Position numbers and translations under genes: made by a program
In this document: positions 57,220 through 64,000 of the stretch, one piece after another
Position numbering within the stretch: position 1 is the stretch's first letter
Layout: every line of letters starts with the position of its first letter
Notes under the pieces: model-generated
What the model saw: the letters and a program-made list of their open reading frames with translations, nothing else
What the model was told of the DNA's origin: nothing
The model's database searches: none
Source: JACVRW01 sp963808545
GTDB taxonomy: Bacteria > Actinomycetota > Thermoleophilia > Solirubrobacterales > Thermoleophilaceae
Direction of reading: 5' to 3'
Length of the DNA: 64,000 bases
Assembly: GCA_963808545.1 (NCBI GenBank)
Contig: CAWEGB010000011.1
Location: forward strand, 248,001-312,000

Positions 57220-57672
57220 ATGAGATGCCGCCCCAAAACGCTGCTCGCGCTGCTCGCATTCGCGATCGCCGCGGCCCTGCTCCCGGCCACGGTGAGCGCT
57301 CGCGGTGGCAGCTCCAAGGCCATGCTCGAGCGGGTCAACGAGGTGCGCCAGGGCCACGGGCTGCGGCCGCTGATGCCCGCGCCGATCCTGACGGCGGGCT
57401 CGAAGGCCCACAGCCGAACGCTGCTGGCGGCGGGGTCGCTCTGGCACGCTTCGCTCAATGCGGTGGCGGCGCGCTACGGCCGCGCGGGCGAGGTGCTGGC
57501 CATGCACTCCGGCGGGCGGGCGAGGATCCGCTTCACGGTCAACGCCTGGCTCAACTCGCCTCCGCACCGGGCGATTCTGCTGAGCCCGAGCTTCCGGCGC
57601 GGCGGCGCCGGCCGGGCCAGTGGCCGCTTCGGCGGCGGGCCCGGAACGGTCTGGGTTCTGCGCACCGGCTGA
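57220..57672 (+). CDS. Secreted CAP/SCP-domain protein
   Basis: 150 residues. Signal peptide RPKTLLALLAFAIAAALLPA with a cut near VSA. The CAP (SCP/PR-1) domain has MLERVNEVRQGHGLRPLMPA, AHSRTLLAAGSLWHASL, EVLAMHSG and VNAWLNSPPHRAILLSPSFR (the C-terminal HR motif). Function in bacteria is unclear; wall-associated hydrolase-like roles are proposed. The upstream c-di-AMP riboswitch fits a role in envelope homeostasis. It converges on the Wzz/BY-kinase gene. Confidence 0.9.
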   Translation: MRCRPKTLLALLAFAIAAALLPATVSARGGSSKAMLERVNEVRQGHGLRPLMPAPILTAGSKAHSRTLLAAGSLWHASLNAVAARYGRAGEVLAMHSGGRARIRFTVNAWLNSPPHRAILLSPSFRRGGAGRASGRFGGGPGTVWVLRTG

Positions 57673-57685
57673 CGGCGCGCGGCCG

Positions 57686-59251
57686 TCAGCCCTCCGGCTC
57701 CTGCATGAGCGCCGGCCGGCGGCCCAGGTAGTACGGAGAGACCTCACTGCGCGCTCCGATCACCACGGTGCCCAGCGGCGGCCGCTCCATGGTGTCGAGC
57801 AGCTCGCGCAGGTCGGCGGCGCGGTAGACGGTGAGGCGATCGAGCCGGTTGACCAGGATGGTGTGATCCGCCTGCCTCGCGAGCATTGTGGCGTCGGCGA
57901 TGCCGAGCAGCGGCGGCGCGTCGAGGAGGATGTAGTCGTAGTCGCGCCGGTGCAGGGCATCGATCGCCACCGGCAGCCCCGGCCCGGCGATGAGCTGGCC
58001 TGGATCCTTGGCCTGGCTGCCGCTGGTGATCACGTGCAGGCTGCCGTGCCGGCCGTCTCCCTCGCCCCTCTCGATGATGACGCGGATGGCCTTCCCGATC
58101 ACCGCGTCGAGGTCGGCGTTCTCCCACTGGGCCTCGGTGAGGATGTCCGACAGACCCACGCCGAGCTCGAGCGAGAACAGCTCGTGCAGCCGGGGCACCC
58201 GTAGATCGGCCGACACGAGAAGCACGCGGTGCCCGGCCCGCACCAGCGACTTCCCGAGCCGCGAGCTGACCGTCGTCTTGCCCTCCCCGTGAACCGCGCC
58301 GGTTATGAGGACCACGCTGTGAGCGTCGGGAGGCACCATCAGCTCGAAGGAGGTGCGGAGCGTCTCGTAGGCCTCGGCCTCGGCTCCGCTCAGCAGGCGC
58401 ACGCGGCGCTGCAGCTTCGTTCCGCGGACGTAGGGGATGCCGGCGAGCACCCTGACGCCCAGCAGGCGGCCGAGCTCGCGCGGGTCGGAGATGCGGGGCG
58501 AGAGCTGGTCGCGAGCCAGGGCGATCAGCACGCCCAGGACGAGCGATCCGAACAGCGCCAGGATCACGTTGCGCAGCGGCCGGGGCGAGGTGGGGCTGGA
58601 CGGGACCTCGGCGCGCCCGGCGACCTGGAGGTCGGACCCTGCGCTGCCCTCGCTGACGGTGAGCTGGCTCAGACGCTCGCGGATGGCGGCGATCTCGGCC
58701 GTGGCCGACGGGCTCGGCGACGCCTCGAGCCGGTCGATCTCCTGCTGCAGGCGGCTGCGCGCGCTGGCGATCCGATCGCGTTCGATCTCCACGCGCTCGG
58801 TCACGAAGGTGTCCGACACCGCGTTGGCGATATCCGCGGCTTGCCGAGCGTCCTCGTCGCTCGCGGTGACCTCGATGATGTTGGCCTGGCTGGCGTCCGG
58901 GTCCACCTGTGACTCGACCTTGCCCTCCAGCGACTCCTCGTCCTCGCCTTCGAGCTCCTGCGCCGCCTGCTGCAAGACCCGTGGCGAGGTGACCAGCGCG
59001 TTGGTGGTGGCCAGCTGGCGCGTGGTCGACTCGGCGTCGCTGTCCAGGCCCGCGGCCGTGGGGTCGAAGACCAGCTGGGTGGAGGCCTTGTAGGTGGACG
59101 GGAGCAGTAGCGACACCGCCAGCACCACGCCGCTGACCAGCAGGACGATCGCCAGTATCAGCCGGCCGTTGCGCCGGATGGCGTCCAGGTAGCGACGCAC
59201 ATCGACGCTCTCGTCCCCGCGCACGGGCTGCCCTGGGCTCGCCGCCGACAA
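57686..59251 (-). CDS. Polysaccharide co-polymerase with BY-kinase domain (Wzz-Wze fusion)
   Basis: 521 residues. N-terminal Wzz domain: VRRYLDAIRRNGRLILAIVL with TM1, STYKASTQLVFDPTAAG, coiled coil (RIASARSRLQQEIDRLEASP), then the second helix after SPTSPRPLRNVILALFGSLV. C-terminal tyrosine kinase: VLITGAVHGEGKTTVSSRLG (Walker A), LLVSADLRVPRLHELF (Walker A') and YDYILLDAPPLLGIADA (Walker B). The end SEVSPYYLGRRPALM has two Tyr but no long Tyr cluster. It controls chain length and export of the capsule or exopolysaccharide. Start at 59251, in-frame ATG. Confidence 0.93.
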   Translation of the reverse strand: MSAASPGQPVRGDESVDVRRYLDAIRRNGRLILAIVLLVSGVVLAVSLLLPSTYKASTQLVFDPTAAGLDSDAESTTRQLATTNALVTSPRVLQQAAQELEGEDEESLEGKVESQVDPDASQANIIEVTASDEDARQAADIANAVSDTFVTERVEIERDRIASARSRLQQEIDRLEASPSPSATAEIAAIRERLSQLTVSEGSAGSDLQVAGRAEVPSSPTSPRPLRNVILALFGSLVLGVLIALARDQLSPRISDPRELGRLLGVRVLAGIPYVRGTKLQRRVRLLSGAEAEAYETLRTSFELMVPPDAHSVVLITGAVHGEGKTTVSSRLGKSLVRAGHRVLLVSADLRVPRLHELFSLELGVGLSDILTEAQWENADLDAVIGKAIRVIIERGEGDGRHGSLHVITSGSQAKDPGQLIAGPGLPVAIDALHRRDYDYILLDAPPLLGIADATMLARQADHTILVNRLDRLTVYRAADLRELLDTMERPPLGTVVIGARSEVSPYYLGRRPALMQEPEG

Positions 59252-59292
59252 AGCAGGCGCAGCTTAGAAGATCTGGCGGCGCTTCCCCGGCG

Positions 59293-59814
59293 CTAACCGT
59301 CTCCCGGCTCGCGGCGCGGTACCAGCACCGCGCGCTTGAACTGGGCCACGAGCGTGCCGTCCTGCTTGTGGACGCGCGTGTGCACGCGCACGATTCCACG
59401 ATCTGGCTTGGAGCTCGAGGGACGCACCTCCAGCACCTCGCTCTCGGCGTACAGAGTGTCCCCGTGGAAGACCGGAGCGGGATGCGAGAGCTCCTCCGTG
59501 GCCAGGTTCGCGATGGCCTTGCCCGACACGTCGGCCACCGACATCCCCAGCGCGAGTGAGTAGACGAGCGGCCCCACCACCACGTTTCTGCCCTGCTGGG
59601 ACTGCGCTGCGTACACGTCGTTGAGGTGCAGCGGGTGATGGTTCATCGTGATCAGGCAGAAGAGATGATCGTCCGCCTCGGTCACGGTCTTCGCCGGCCA
59701 GTGCTGGTAGACCGCGCCCTGCTCGAACTCGTCCAGGTAGCGACCGTAGGGACGCGCCCCGGTCGCCTCACGCGACGCCTGATCCAGCGCCGGGTGGTGC
59801 GATTCGTCGGTCAT
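59293..59814 (-). CDS. MaoC-like hot-dog dehydratase
   Basis: 173 residues with the MaoC hydratase 2 pattern: TVTEADDHLFCLITMNHHPL, HLNDVYAAQSQQGRNVVVGP, LVYSLALGMSVADVSGKAIA, HPAPVFHGDTLYAESEVLEV. The Asp/His pair of the hydratase-2 site sits in MNHHPLHLND. Relatives act on enoyl-CoA, mesaconyl-CoA or methylmalyl-CoA. It could be the mesaconyl-CoA hydratase of the ethylmalonyl-CoA pathway, but it is 25 kb from ccr and no linked genes support that. Start ATG 59814. Confidence 0.88.
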   Translation of the reverse strand: MTDESHHPALDQASREATGARPYGRYLDEFEQGAVYQHWPAKTVTEADDHLFCLITMNHHPLHLNDVYAAQSQQGRNVVVGPLVYSLALGMSVADVSGKAIANLATEELSHPAPVFHGDTLYAESEVLEVRPSSSKPDRGIVRVHTRVHKQDGTLVAQFKRAVLVPRREPGDG

Positions 59815-59891
59815 CGGTGTGACTTCTCCAGTGCTCGGTTTGAGAGGCGGGCATCCTATCCGCGGGCCGCTCGCCGCCCCGCAATTCGTAC

Positions 59892-59946
59892 ATTCGTCTA
59901 GGGGAACAGGGATCCGGCGCGTGGTTCAGACGAATCCGGCCGATTC
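59892..59946. promoter_or_regulatory. Nested dyads upstream of the glycosidase gene
   Basis: The 140-base gap 59815-59954 holds ATTCGTCT (59892-59899) and AGACGAAT (59928-59935), perfect complements 28 bases apart, and then GAATC/GATTC (59932-59946). No sigma-like pair is convincing. The dyads may be an operator or an RNA stem in the leader of the downstream gene. Confidence 0.4.
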
Positions 59947-59954
59947 CCCGTTGT

Positions 59955-61484
59955 GTGGCCCGTGCCACCACTCTCCATGCCTTGCTGGGGCTCGTCACGC
60001 TGTTGTCCATGTTCGGATCGGAGTCTGCCTCGGCCAACCCGTCCGACGTGGGCAGCGTGCGCTTCGTGAAGGAGGCCAACACCGCGTTCGACCCGTACAC
60101 GCGGTCGCCGTCGCCTGCCCAGGCAGCCTGGATGCGCGAGCACTTCTTCCGGCAGAAGACCTACACCCCCTACTTCGACGAGCGCACGCGATGGTACGCC
60201 GGCGCCTGGGCCTACAAGGACCTGTACGCGATCTATCGCGATTCCGAGCTGGCCCGAGAGCGGGCGGACTGGATCCTCAGAGACGCCCAGGACCGCAGGC
60301 TCTACATCCCCTGGGGCTGCGAGGCCGGAACCTGCCCGCAGTACGCGGCCGACATCAGCAACCCCGAGTTCCGCGCACACTGGATCGACGAGGCCCGGCG
60401 AACGCTCGCCCAGGGCTACCGGGGTCTGTTCATCGACGATGTGAACCTCGAGTTCCGAGTCGGAGCCGGCGACGGGGTCGAGCGCCCGCCGATGGACCGG
60501 GCCACCGGCCGGACGATGACTCACGCGGCCTGGCGCGGCCACGTGGCCGACTTCGTCGAGCAGATCCGGCGTGAGCTCCCCGGTGTCGAGATCGCCCACA
60601 ACCCGATCTGGTTCGCCGGCCATTCCGATCCCGACACCGCGAGGGCGTTGCTGGCGGCCGACTACATCGCCCTCGAGCGGGGCGTGAGCGACGACGGGCT
60701 CACCCCCGGCGGTGGCCGCTACGGGTTCGAAACGCTGCTCGACCACGTCGATTGGCTGCACCAGAACGGCAAGGCCGTGGTCTGGGACGCCTACACCTCC
60801 ACCCGCGAGGGGGCCGAGTACAACCTCGCCACCTATTTCCTCACCGGCGGCGGGCGCGACGGCATTCGCACCGACTACCGAGCCCTGCCCGACGACTGGT
60901 GGCGGGGCTATGACGTCCGCCTCGGGGAGCCCCGCAGCGGGCGTTACCGGTGGAACGGGGTGCTGCGCCGCGACTTCGCCGGCGGCTACGTGCTGGTGAA
61001 CGGCCCGGGCTCGCCCACCCGGACCGTGCAGCATCCGCCGGGGGCGACCAACGCCGACGGCAGCGGCGCCCCGAGCGGCACCCTGCCCGCGGCCAGCGGG
61101 GCGATCGTCCTGACCGGCGACGCCGCTGCGCCGGCACGCGGCGGACTGAGCCTCAACGTGGTCACCAACCCACGCCGCCGCGCGCTGGAGGGCTCGCCGG
61201 GGCGGGCGAGCGGGGCTCGCTCGGCTCGGCTTCGCCGCACTGTTCTGATCAGGGGCCGCACGACAACGGCACGCCGGGGCCGCCTGCGGCTGCGCGTCGA
61301 ACGGCGTCAGGGCCGGGCCTGGCGCATGACCAAGGCGGCTCGCAAGAGGCTCGGAAACGACCGCTCGGGGTTCGGCTACGTGTTTCGGCGCCTGCCCAAG
61401 GGCCGGTATCGCGTGAGCGCCAGCTACAGGCCTGCCAACGGGCGCCCCGTGAGCCGCACCCGCACGTTCCAACTGCACCGCTGA
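59955..61484 (+). CDS. Secreted putative glycoside hydrolase (GHL15-like TIM barrel)
   Basis: 509 residues. Signal peptide TTLHALLGLVTLLSMFGSES then cut near ASA. Domain: VRFVKEANTAFDPYTRSPSP, AYKDLYAIYRDSE, AQGYRGLFIDDVNLEFRV (acidic residues at the end of a barrel strand), IAHNPIWFAGH, ADYIALERGVSDDGLTPGGG and GKAVVWDAYTSTREGAEYNL. The C-terminal 130 residues form a beta-sandwich rich in Arg (RTVLIRGRTTTARRGRLRLR). Such secreted glycosidase-like proteins are common beside EPS genes and may trim the polymer. GTG start at 59955. Substrate unknown. Confidence 0.82.
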   Translation: MARATTLHALLGLVTLLSMFGSESASANPSDVGSVRFVKEANTAFDPYTRSPSPAQAAWMREHFFRQKTYTPYFDERTRWYAGAWAYKDLYAIYRDSELARERADWILRDAQDRRLYIPWGCEAGTCPQYAADISNPEFRAHWIDEARRTLAQGYRGLFIDDVNLEFRVGAGDGVERPPMDRATGRTMTHAAWRGHVADFVEQIRRELPGVEIAHNPIWFAGHSDPDTARALLAADYIALERGVSDDGLTPGGGRYGFETLLDHVDWLHQNGKAVVWDAYTSTREGAEYNLATYFLTGGGRDGIRTDYRALPDDWWRGYDVRLGEPRSGRYRWNGVLRRDFAGGYVLVNGPGSPTRTVQHPPGATNADGSGAPSGTLPAASGAIVLTGDAAAPARGGLSLNVVTNPRRRALEGSPGRASGARSARLRRTVLIRGRTTTARRGRLRLRVERRQGRAWRMTKAARKRLGNDRSGFGYVFRRLPKGRYRVSASYRPANGRPVSRTRTFQLHR

Positions 61485-61530
61485 GACGGGTGGGGCCGAG
61501 GGCCTCCTGGCGCGGGTCTACAGTGACGGC

Positions 61531-62868
61531 ATGAGCTCAGGCGGGTTCGCCGCCCGGCCGGCTCCTGGACCGGGCAACGTCGGGCGTTACGCCCTGATCG
61601 GTGCCTCCGGAGCCGCGCTGGCCCTGGTCGCGGCCGCGCTGGCCGTGGCGCTGTCGCGCAACCCGCCGGCCTGGAGCATCGTCGCTGTGGCGAGCCTCGG
61701 GCTGGCCTCGGTCACGGCCCTGGCCGTGCTCCGCTACGACGCCGCTGTCGCCCTGGGGATGCTGTGCCTCGGGGTGGTGTTCGTCGAGCCGGCGCCGCCC
61801 GACGCCGTCTTCGGGATCGTGATCGCGGTGGCGCTGGTGAGCGGGCGCTTCAGGATCGACCGGGCGCCCGCGTCCGTGCTCGGCCTCACCGCGCTCTTCC
61901 TACTGCTGAACGTGGCGTCCATGATCGAGGCCACCGATCCAGCCGTGGCCGCGCGCTTCTTTGCGATCACCGTCTATCTGGGGATTTTCGCCGTGTGGCT
62001 CAGCGGCTACGTGGACAGCGAGCGCCGCGCGCGCCTCATCGTGCGCGCCTATCTGGTCGGAGCGCTGGTCTCGGCCGTGATCGGGACGGTGGCTCTGCTC
62101 GCGCCGTTTCCCGGCGCCGAGGCCTTCGTCATCAACGAGCGGGCCCGTGCGCTGTTCAAGGACCCCAACGTCTACGGGCCCTTCCTGGTCCCGATCGCCC
62201 TCATCCTGATCGAGGAGATAATGCGCCCGCGCCTGTTGCGCAGCAGGCGGACGATCAAGCTGCTGGCACTGCTGGTGCTCATGATCGGCCTCGTGTTCTC
62301 GTACTCGCGAGGCGCCTGGGTCAACTTCGCCATCGGCGCGGTCGTGATGCTCGGGGTGATGGCGGTGCGCAAGGGCGGGGGCCGGCGCGCCATGGCGACG
62401 ATCCTCGTCCTGACCGTCGGAGCCCTCGGCATCGTGGCGGTCATATCGGTCACGGGGTCGCTCGACTTCATCCAGGAGCGGGCTCAGCGCCAGAGCTACG
62501 ACACCGAGCGCTTCCAGGCGCAGCGGCGCGGCATCGAGTTCGGTGAGACCCATGTGTTCGGGATCGGACCGGGCCAGTTCGAGGTGCTCACGCCGGTGGT
62601 GTCCCACAACACCTATGTGCGCACCCTCGGGGAGCAGGGCGTACTCGGGCTGTTCGCCTTCGTCTCGCTCATCTTCGCCACGCTCGTGATCGCCGGCCGC
62701 AACGCGGCGCTGGGACGGGACACCTACGGGATCGGAGCAGCGCCCCTGCTGGGCGCCTGGGCAGGCCTCGCCGTGGAGTCCTTCTTCGTCGACACGCTCC
62801 ATTGGCGCCACCTCTGGGTGGTGGCCGGCCTCATCTGGGCCGGCGCGATGGTGACGGGTCGTCGATGA
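61531..62868 (+). CDS. O-antigen ligase/Wzy polymerase-family protein
   Basis: 445 residues with about 11-12 membrane helices. The Wzy_C region is recognised by YSRGAWVNFAIGAVVMLGVM, FGETHVFGIGPGQFEVLTP and VVSHNTYVRTLGEQGVLGLF; the His in SHNTY and the RGAW segment are conserved. It links repeat units outside the inner membrane. ATG 61531. Its stop overlaps the ATG of the flippase gene by four bases (ATGA). It is a second polymerase or ligase gene besides the TPR-fused one at 48763. Confidence 0.9.
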   Translation: MSSGGFAARPAPGPGNVGRYALIGASGAALALVAAALAVALSRNPPAWSIVAVASLGLASVTALAVLRYDAAVALGMLCLGVVFVEPAPPDAVFGIVIAVALVSGRFRIDRAPASVLGLTALFLLLNVASMIEATDPAVAARFFAITVYLGIFAVWLSGYVDSERRARLIVRAYLVGALVSAVIGTVALLAPFPGAEAFVINERARALFKDPNVYGPFLVPIALILIEEIMRPRLLRSRRTIKLLALLVLMIGLVFSYSRGAWVNFAIGAVVMLGVMAVRKGGGRRAMATILVLTVGALGIVAVISVTGSLDFIQERAQRQSYDTERFQAQRRGIEFGETHVFGIGPGQFEVLTPVVSHNTYVRTLGEQGVLGLFAFVSLIFATLVIAGRNAALGRDTYGIGAAPLLGAWAGLAVESFFVDTLHWRHLWVVAGLIWAGAMVTGRR

Positions 62869-64000
62869 GCGCCGGCGACACCGGCCACGAGCAGGGCGGA
62901 GAGCACTCCACACCCCGGCGGATCGCCCGCAACGCCTTCATCCGCTCGGCCGGCGAGGTCGTGGCCAAGGCGGCCTCGGTCGTCTTCTACGTCGTCATGG
63001 CCCGCGAGCTGGGCAGCGATGGCTTCGGCGACTTCATGTTCGCGCTGTCCCTCACCGGCGTCCTGTTGCTGGGCTCCGGGTTCGGCATCGACGACCTCAC
63101 CTTCATGGACGTGGGCCGCGACAAGCGCCGTTCCGGCGATTACCTCGGCGACGCCGTGGCGATCAAGCTGCTCAGCAGCTTCGTGCTGCTGTCCGTGGCA
63201 GCCATTGCCGTGAACATCGCCGACTACTCGGATGAGGCGCGCATGGCGGTGTACCTGGTGGGAGCCGGCAACGCGGTGGAGACGATGGCCTGGAGCTGGC
63301 ACGCGATCTTCGGCGGCCACGAGCGACTCGAGCTCACCTCCGTGGCGGTCATCGCGCAGCGCACCGTCACCGCGGTGGCAGGGTCAGTGATCCTTCTCAA
63401 CGGAGGCGGGCTGGTGGCCGCGAGCTGTGTCTTCCTCGGCGGGGCGCTTTTGGGGCTGCTGGTGAGCCACGTCCAGCTGCGCCGCCTGGTCCCGTGGCTG
63501 CGGATGCGCACGAGCCACCGGCGCTGGCTTCCGCTCATCAAGGCCGGCTTCCCGATCGGCGCGGTGACGCTCCTGTTCGTGCTGCTGATCAAGCTCGACA
63601 CGGTGCTGCTGTCCTTCCTCGAGGGCGGCGACAACCGCCAGGTGGGCTACTACAGCGCGGCGTACCGCCTGGTGGAGGCGACGATGTTCCTCAGCTGGAT
63701 CTTCTCCCACGCCGCGCTCCCGTGGCTGGCGCGCCAGGAGGACGAGGGGGTGGGCCTGGCTCGCGGCTGCGAGGTGGGGTTCAAGGTGCTCACCGCGGTG
63801 CTGATGCCCCTTGGCGTCGGCTTCGCCGTGCTCGCGCCCCAGCTCACCGACCTCTTCTACGGCAGTGCCTACGACGACGCGGTCACGCCGCTGCGCCTGC
63901 TCGGGCTGATGACCGTGCTGTACGGAATCAACTTCTTCGCCTCCACGATCCTCGTCGCCCGCGGGCGACCCGGCGGCTTCACGCGCGCGGCCCTCGCCAT
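62865..64000 (+). CDS. Polysaccharide flippase (Wzx, MATE/MVF superfamily), partial
   Basis: Moves undecaprenyl-linked repeat units across the membrane. ATG 62865 (ATGA overlap with the polymerase). The visible 378 residues have the flippase start (RRIARNAFIRSAGEVVAKAA), LGSDGFGDFMFALSLTGVLL, FGIDDLTFMDVGRDKRRSGD, PLIKAGFPIGAVTLLFVLLI (second half) and YYSAAYRLVEATMFLSWIFS. About ten helices can be counted. The gene continues past the window end. With Wzy, Wzz and the initiating transferase it completes a Wzx/Wzy-type pathway. Confidence 0.92.
   Translation, partial: MSAGDTGHEQGGEHSTPRRIARNAFIRSAGEVVAKAASVVFYVVMARELGSDGFGDFMFALSLTGVLLLGSGFGIDDLTFMDVGRDKRRSGDYLGDAVAIKLLSSFVLLSVAAIAVNIADYSDEARMAVYLVGAGNAVETMAWSWHAIFGGHERLELTSVAVIAQRTVTAVAGSVILLNGGGLVAASCVFLGGALLGLLVSHVQLRRLVPWLRMRTSHRRWLPLIKAGFPIGAVTLLFVLLIKLDTVLLSFLEGGDNRQVGYYSAAYRLVEATMFLSWIFSHAALPWLARQEDEGVGLARGCEVGFKVLTAVLMPLGVGFAVLAPQLTDLFYGSAYDDAVTPLRLLGLMTVLYGINFFASTILVARGRPGGFTRAALA

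Noticed and set aside
1..64000. CRISPR arrays, transposases, integrases, tRNA and rRNA genes
   Set aside because: No direct-repeat arrays, no transposase or integrase motifs and no RNA gene folds were seen on either strand.

Overview
The window is a dense, roughly 70% GC stretch with short intergenic gaps, frequent ATGA/GTGA/TGATG gene overlaps, many GTG starts and several apparently leaderless promoters. Together with a full set of coenzyme F420 genes (cofD/fbiA, cofC/fbiD, cofE/fbiB-N, fused cofG-cofH/fbiC), an F420-type LLM oxidoreductase, GTP-dependent PEPCK and sortase/LPXTG surface anchoring, this points to an actinobacterium, most likely of the Thermoleophilia (Solirubrobacterales/Gaiellales-like). 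That placement is inference. No rRNA, tRNA, CRISPR, insertion sequence or prophage was seen.

Layout. 1-7 kb: acyl-CoA metabolism (acyl-CoA carboxylase CT subunit, enoyl-CoA hydratase, HMG-CoA lyase, SDR) plus an MFS carrier and a DASS/SLC13 anion transporter. 7-16.6 kb: three clustered F420 genes, an SGNH hydrolase, methylmalonate-semialdehyde dehydrogenase, a lone MlaE permease divergent from a GntR regulator with twin operators, a Tat-exported PhoX-like protein, then fbiC. 16.6-24.5 kb: an aquaporin remnant, an orphan periplasmic binding lipoprotein coupled to a membrane diguanylate cyclase, and a metal operon (multicopper oxidase, ZIP transporter, DtxR regulator) behind an iron-box-like dyad, divergent from ygfZ. 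24.5-30 kb: lipoprotein, coiled-coil PD-(D/E)XK-like protein, GST, a MarR/MFS efflux pair, and a decayed DUF559-type gene. 30-36 kb: ethylmalonyl-CoA pathway genes (ccr, ecm, meaB). 36-48 kb: mixed metabolism (mobA-like, LLM oxidoreductase, CaiB/BaiF, a ThDP enzyme, ALDH7-like, an isocitrate/isopropylmalate dehydrogenase relative, PEPCK). 48-64 kb: a surface-polysaccharide and cell-envelope region (sortase and LPFTG protein, O-antigen ligase with TPRs, initiating sugar transferase, two DegT-type proteins, epimerase, sugar nucleotidyltransferase, c-di-AMP riboswitch and CAP protein, Wzz/BY-kinase, Wzy, Wzx).

How it fits together. Ccr and Ecm carry crotonyl-CoA through ethylmalonyl-CoA to methylsuccinyl-CoA. 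MeaB protects the B12 mutase. The acyl-CoA carboxylase, MmsA, enoyl-CoA hydratase and HMG-CoA lyase feed neighbouring branched-chain and propionate routes, and PEPCK links to gluconeogenesis. The last 15 kb looks like a Wzx/Wzy-dependent polysaccharide locus.

Quality warning. Many otherwise well-conserved genes (SDR, cofE, mmsA, mlaE, phoX-like, GST, PEPCK, and a FUSC gene with about seven) carry single-base frame changes. Where the base can be localised, most are one extra base in a short homopolymer. This looks like assembly error rather than gene decay. Coordinates for those genes are given as the corrected full span. The aquaporin and DUF559 remnants also lack internal segments and look genuinely broken.
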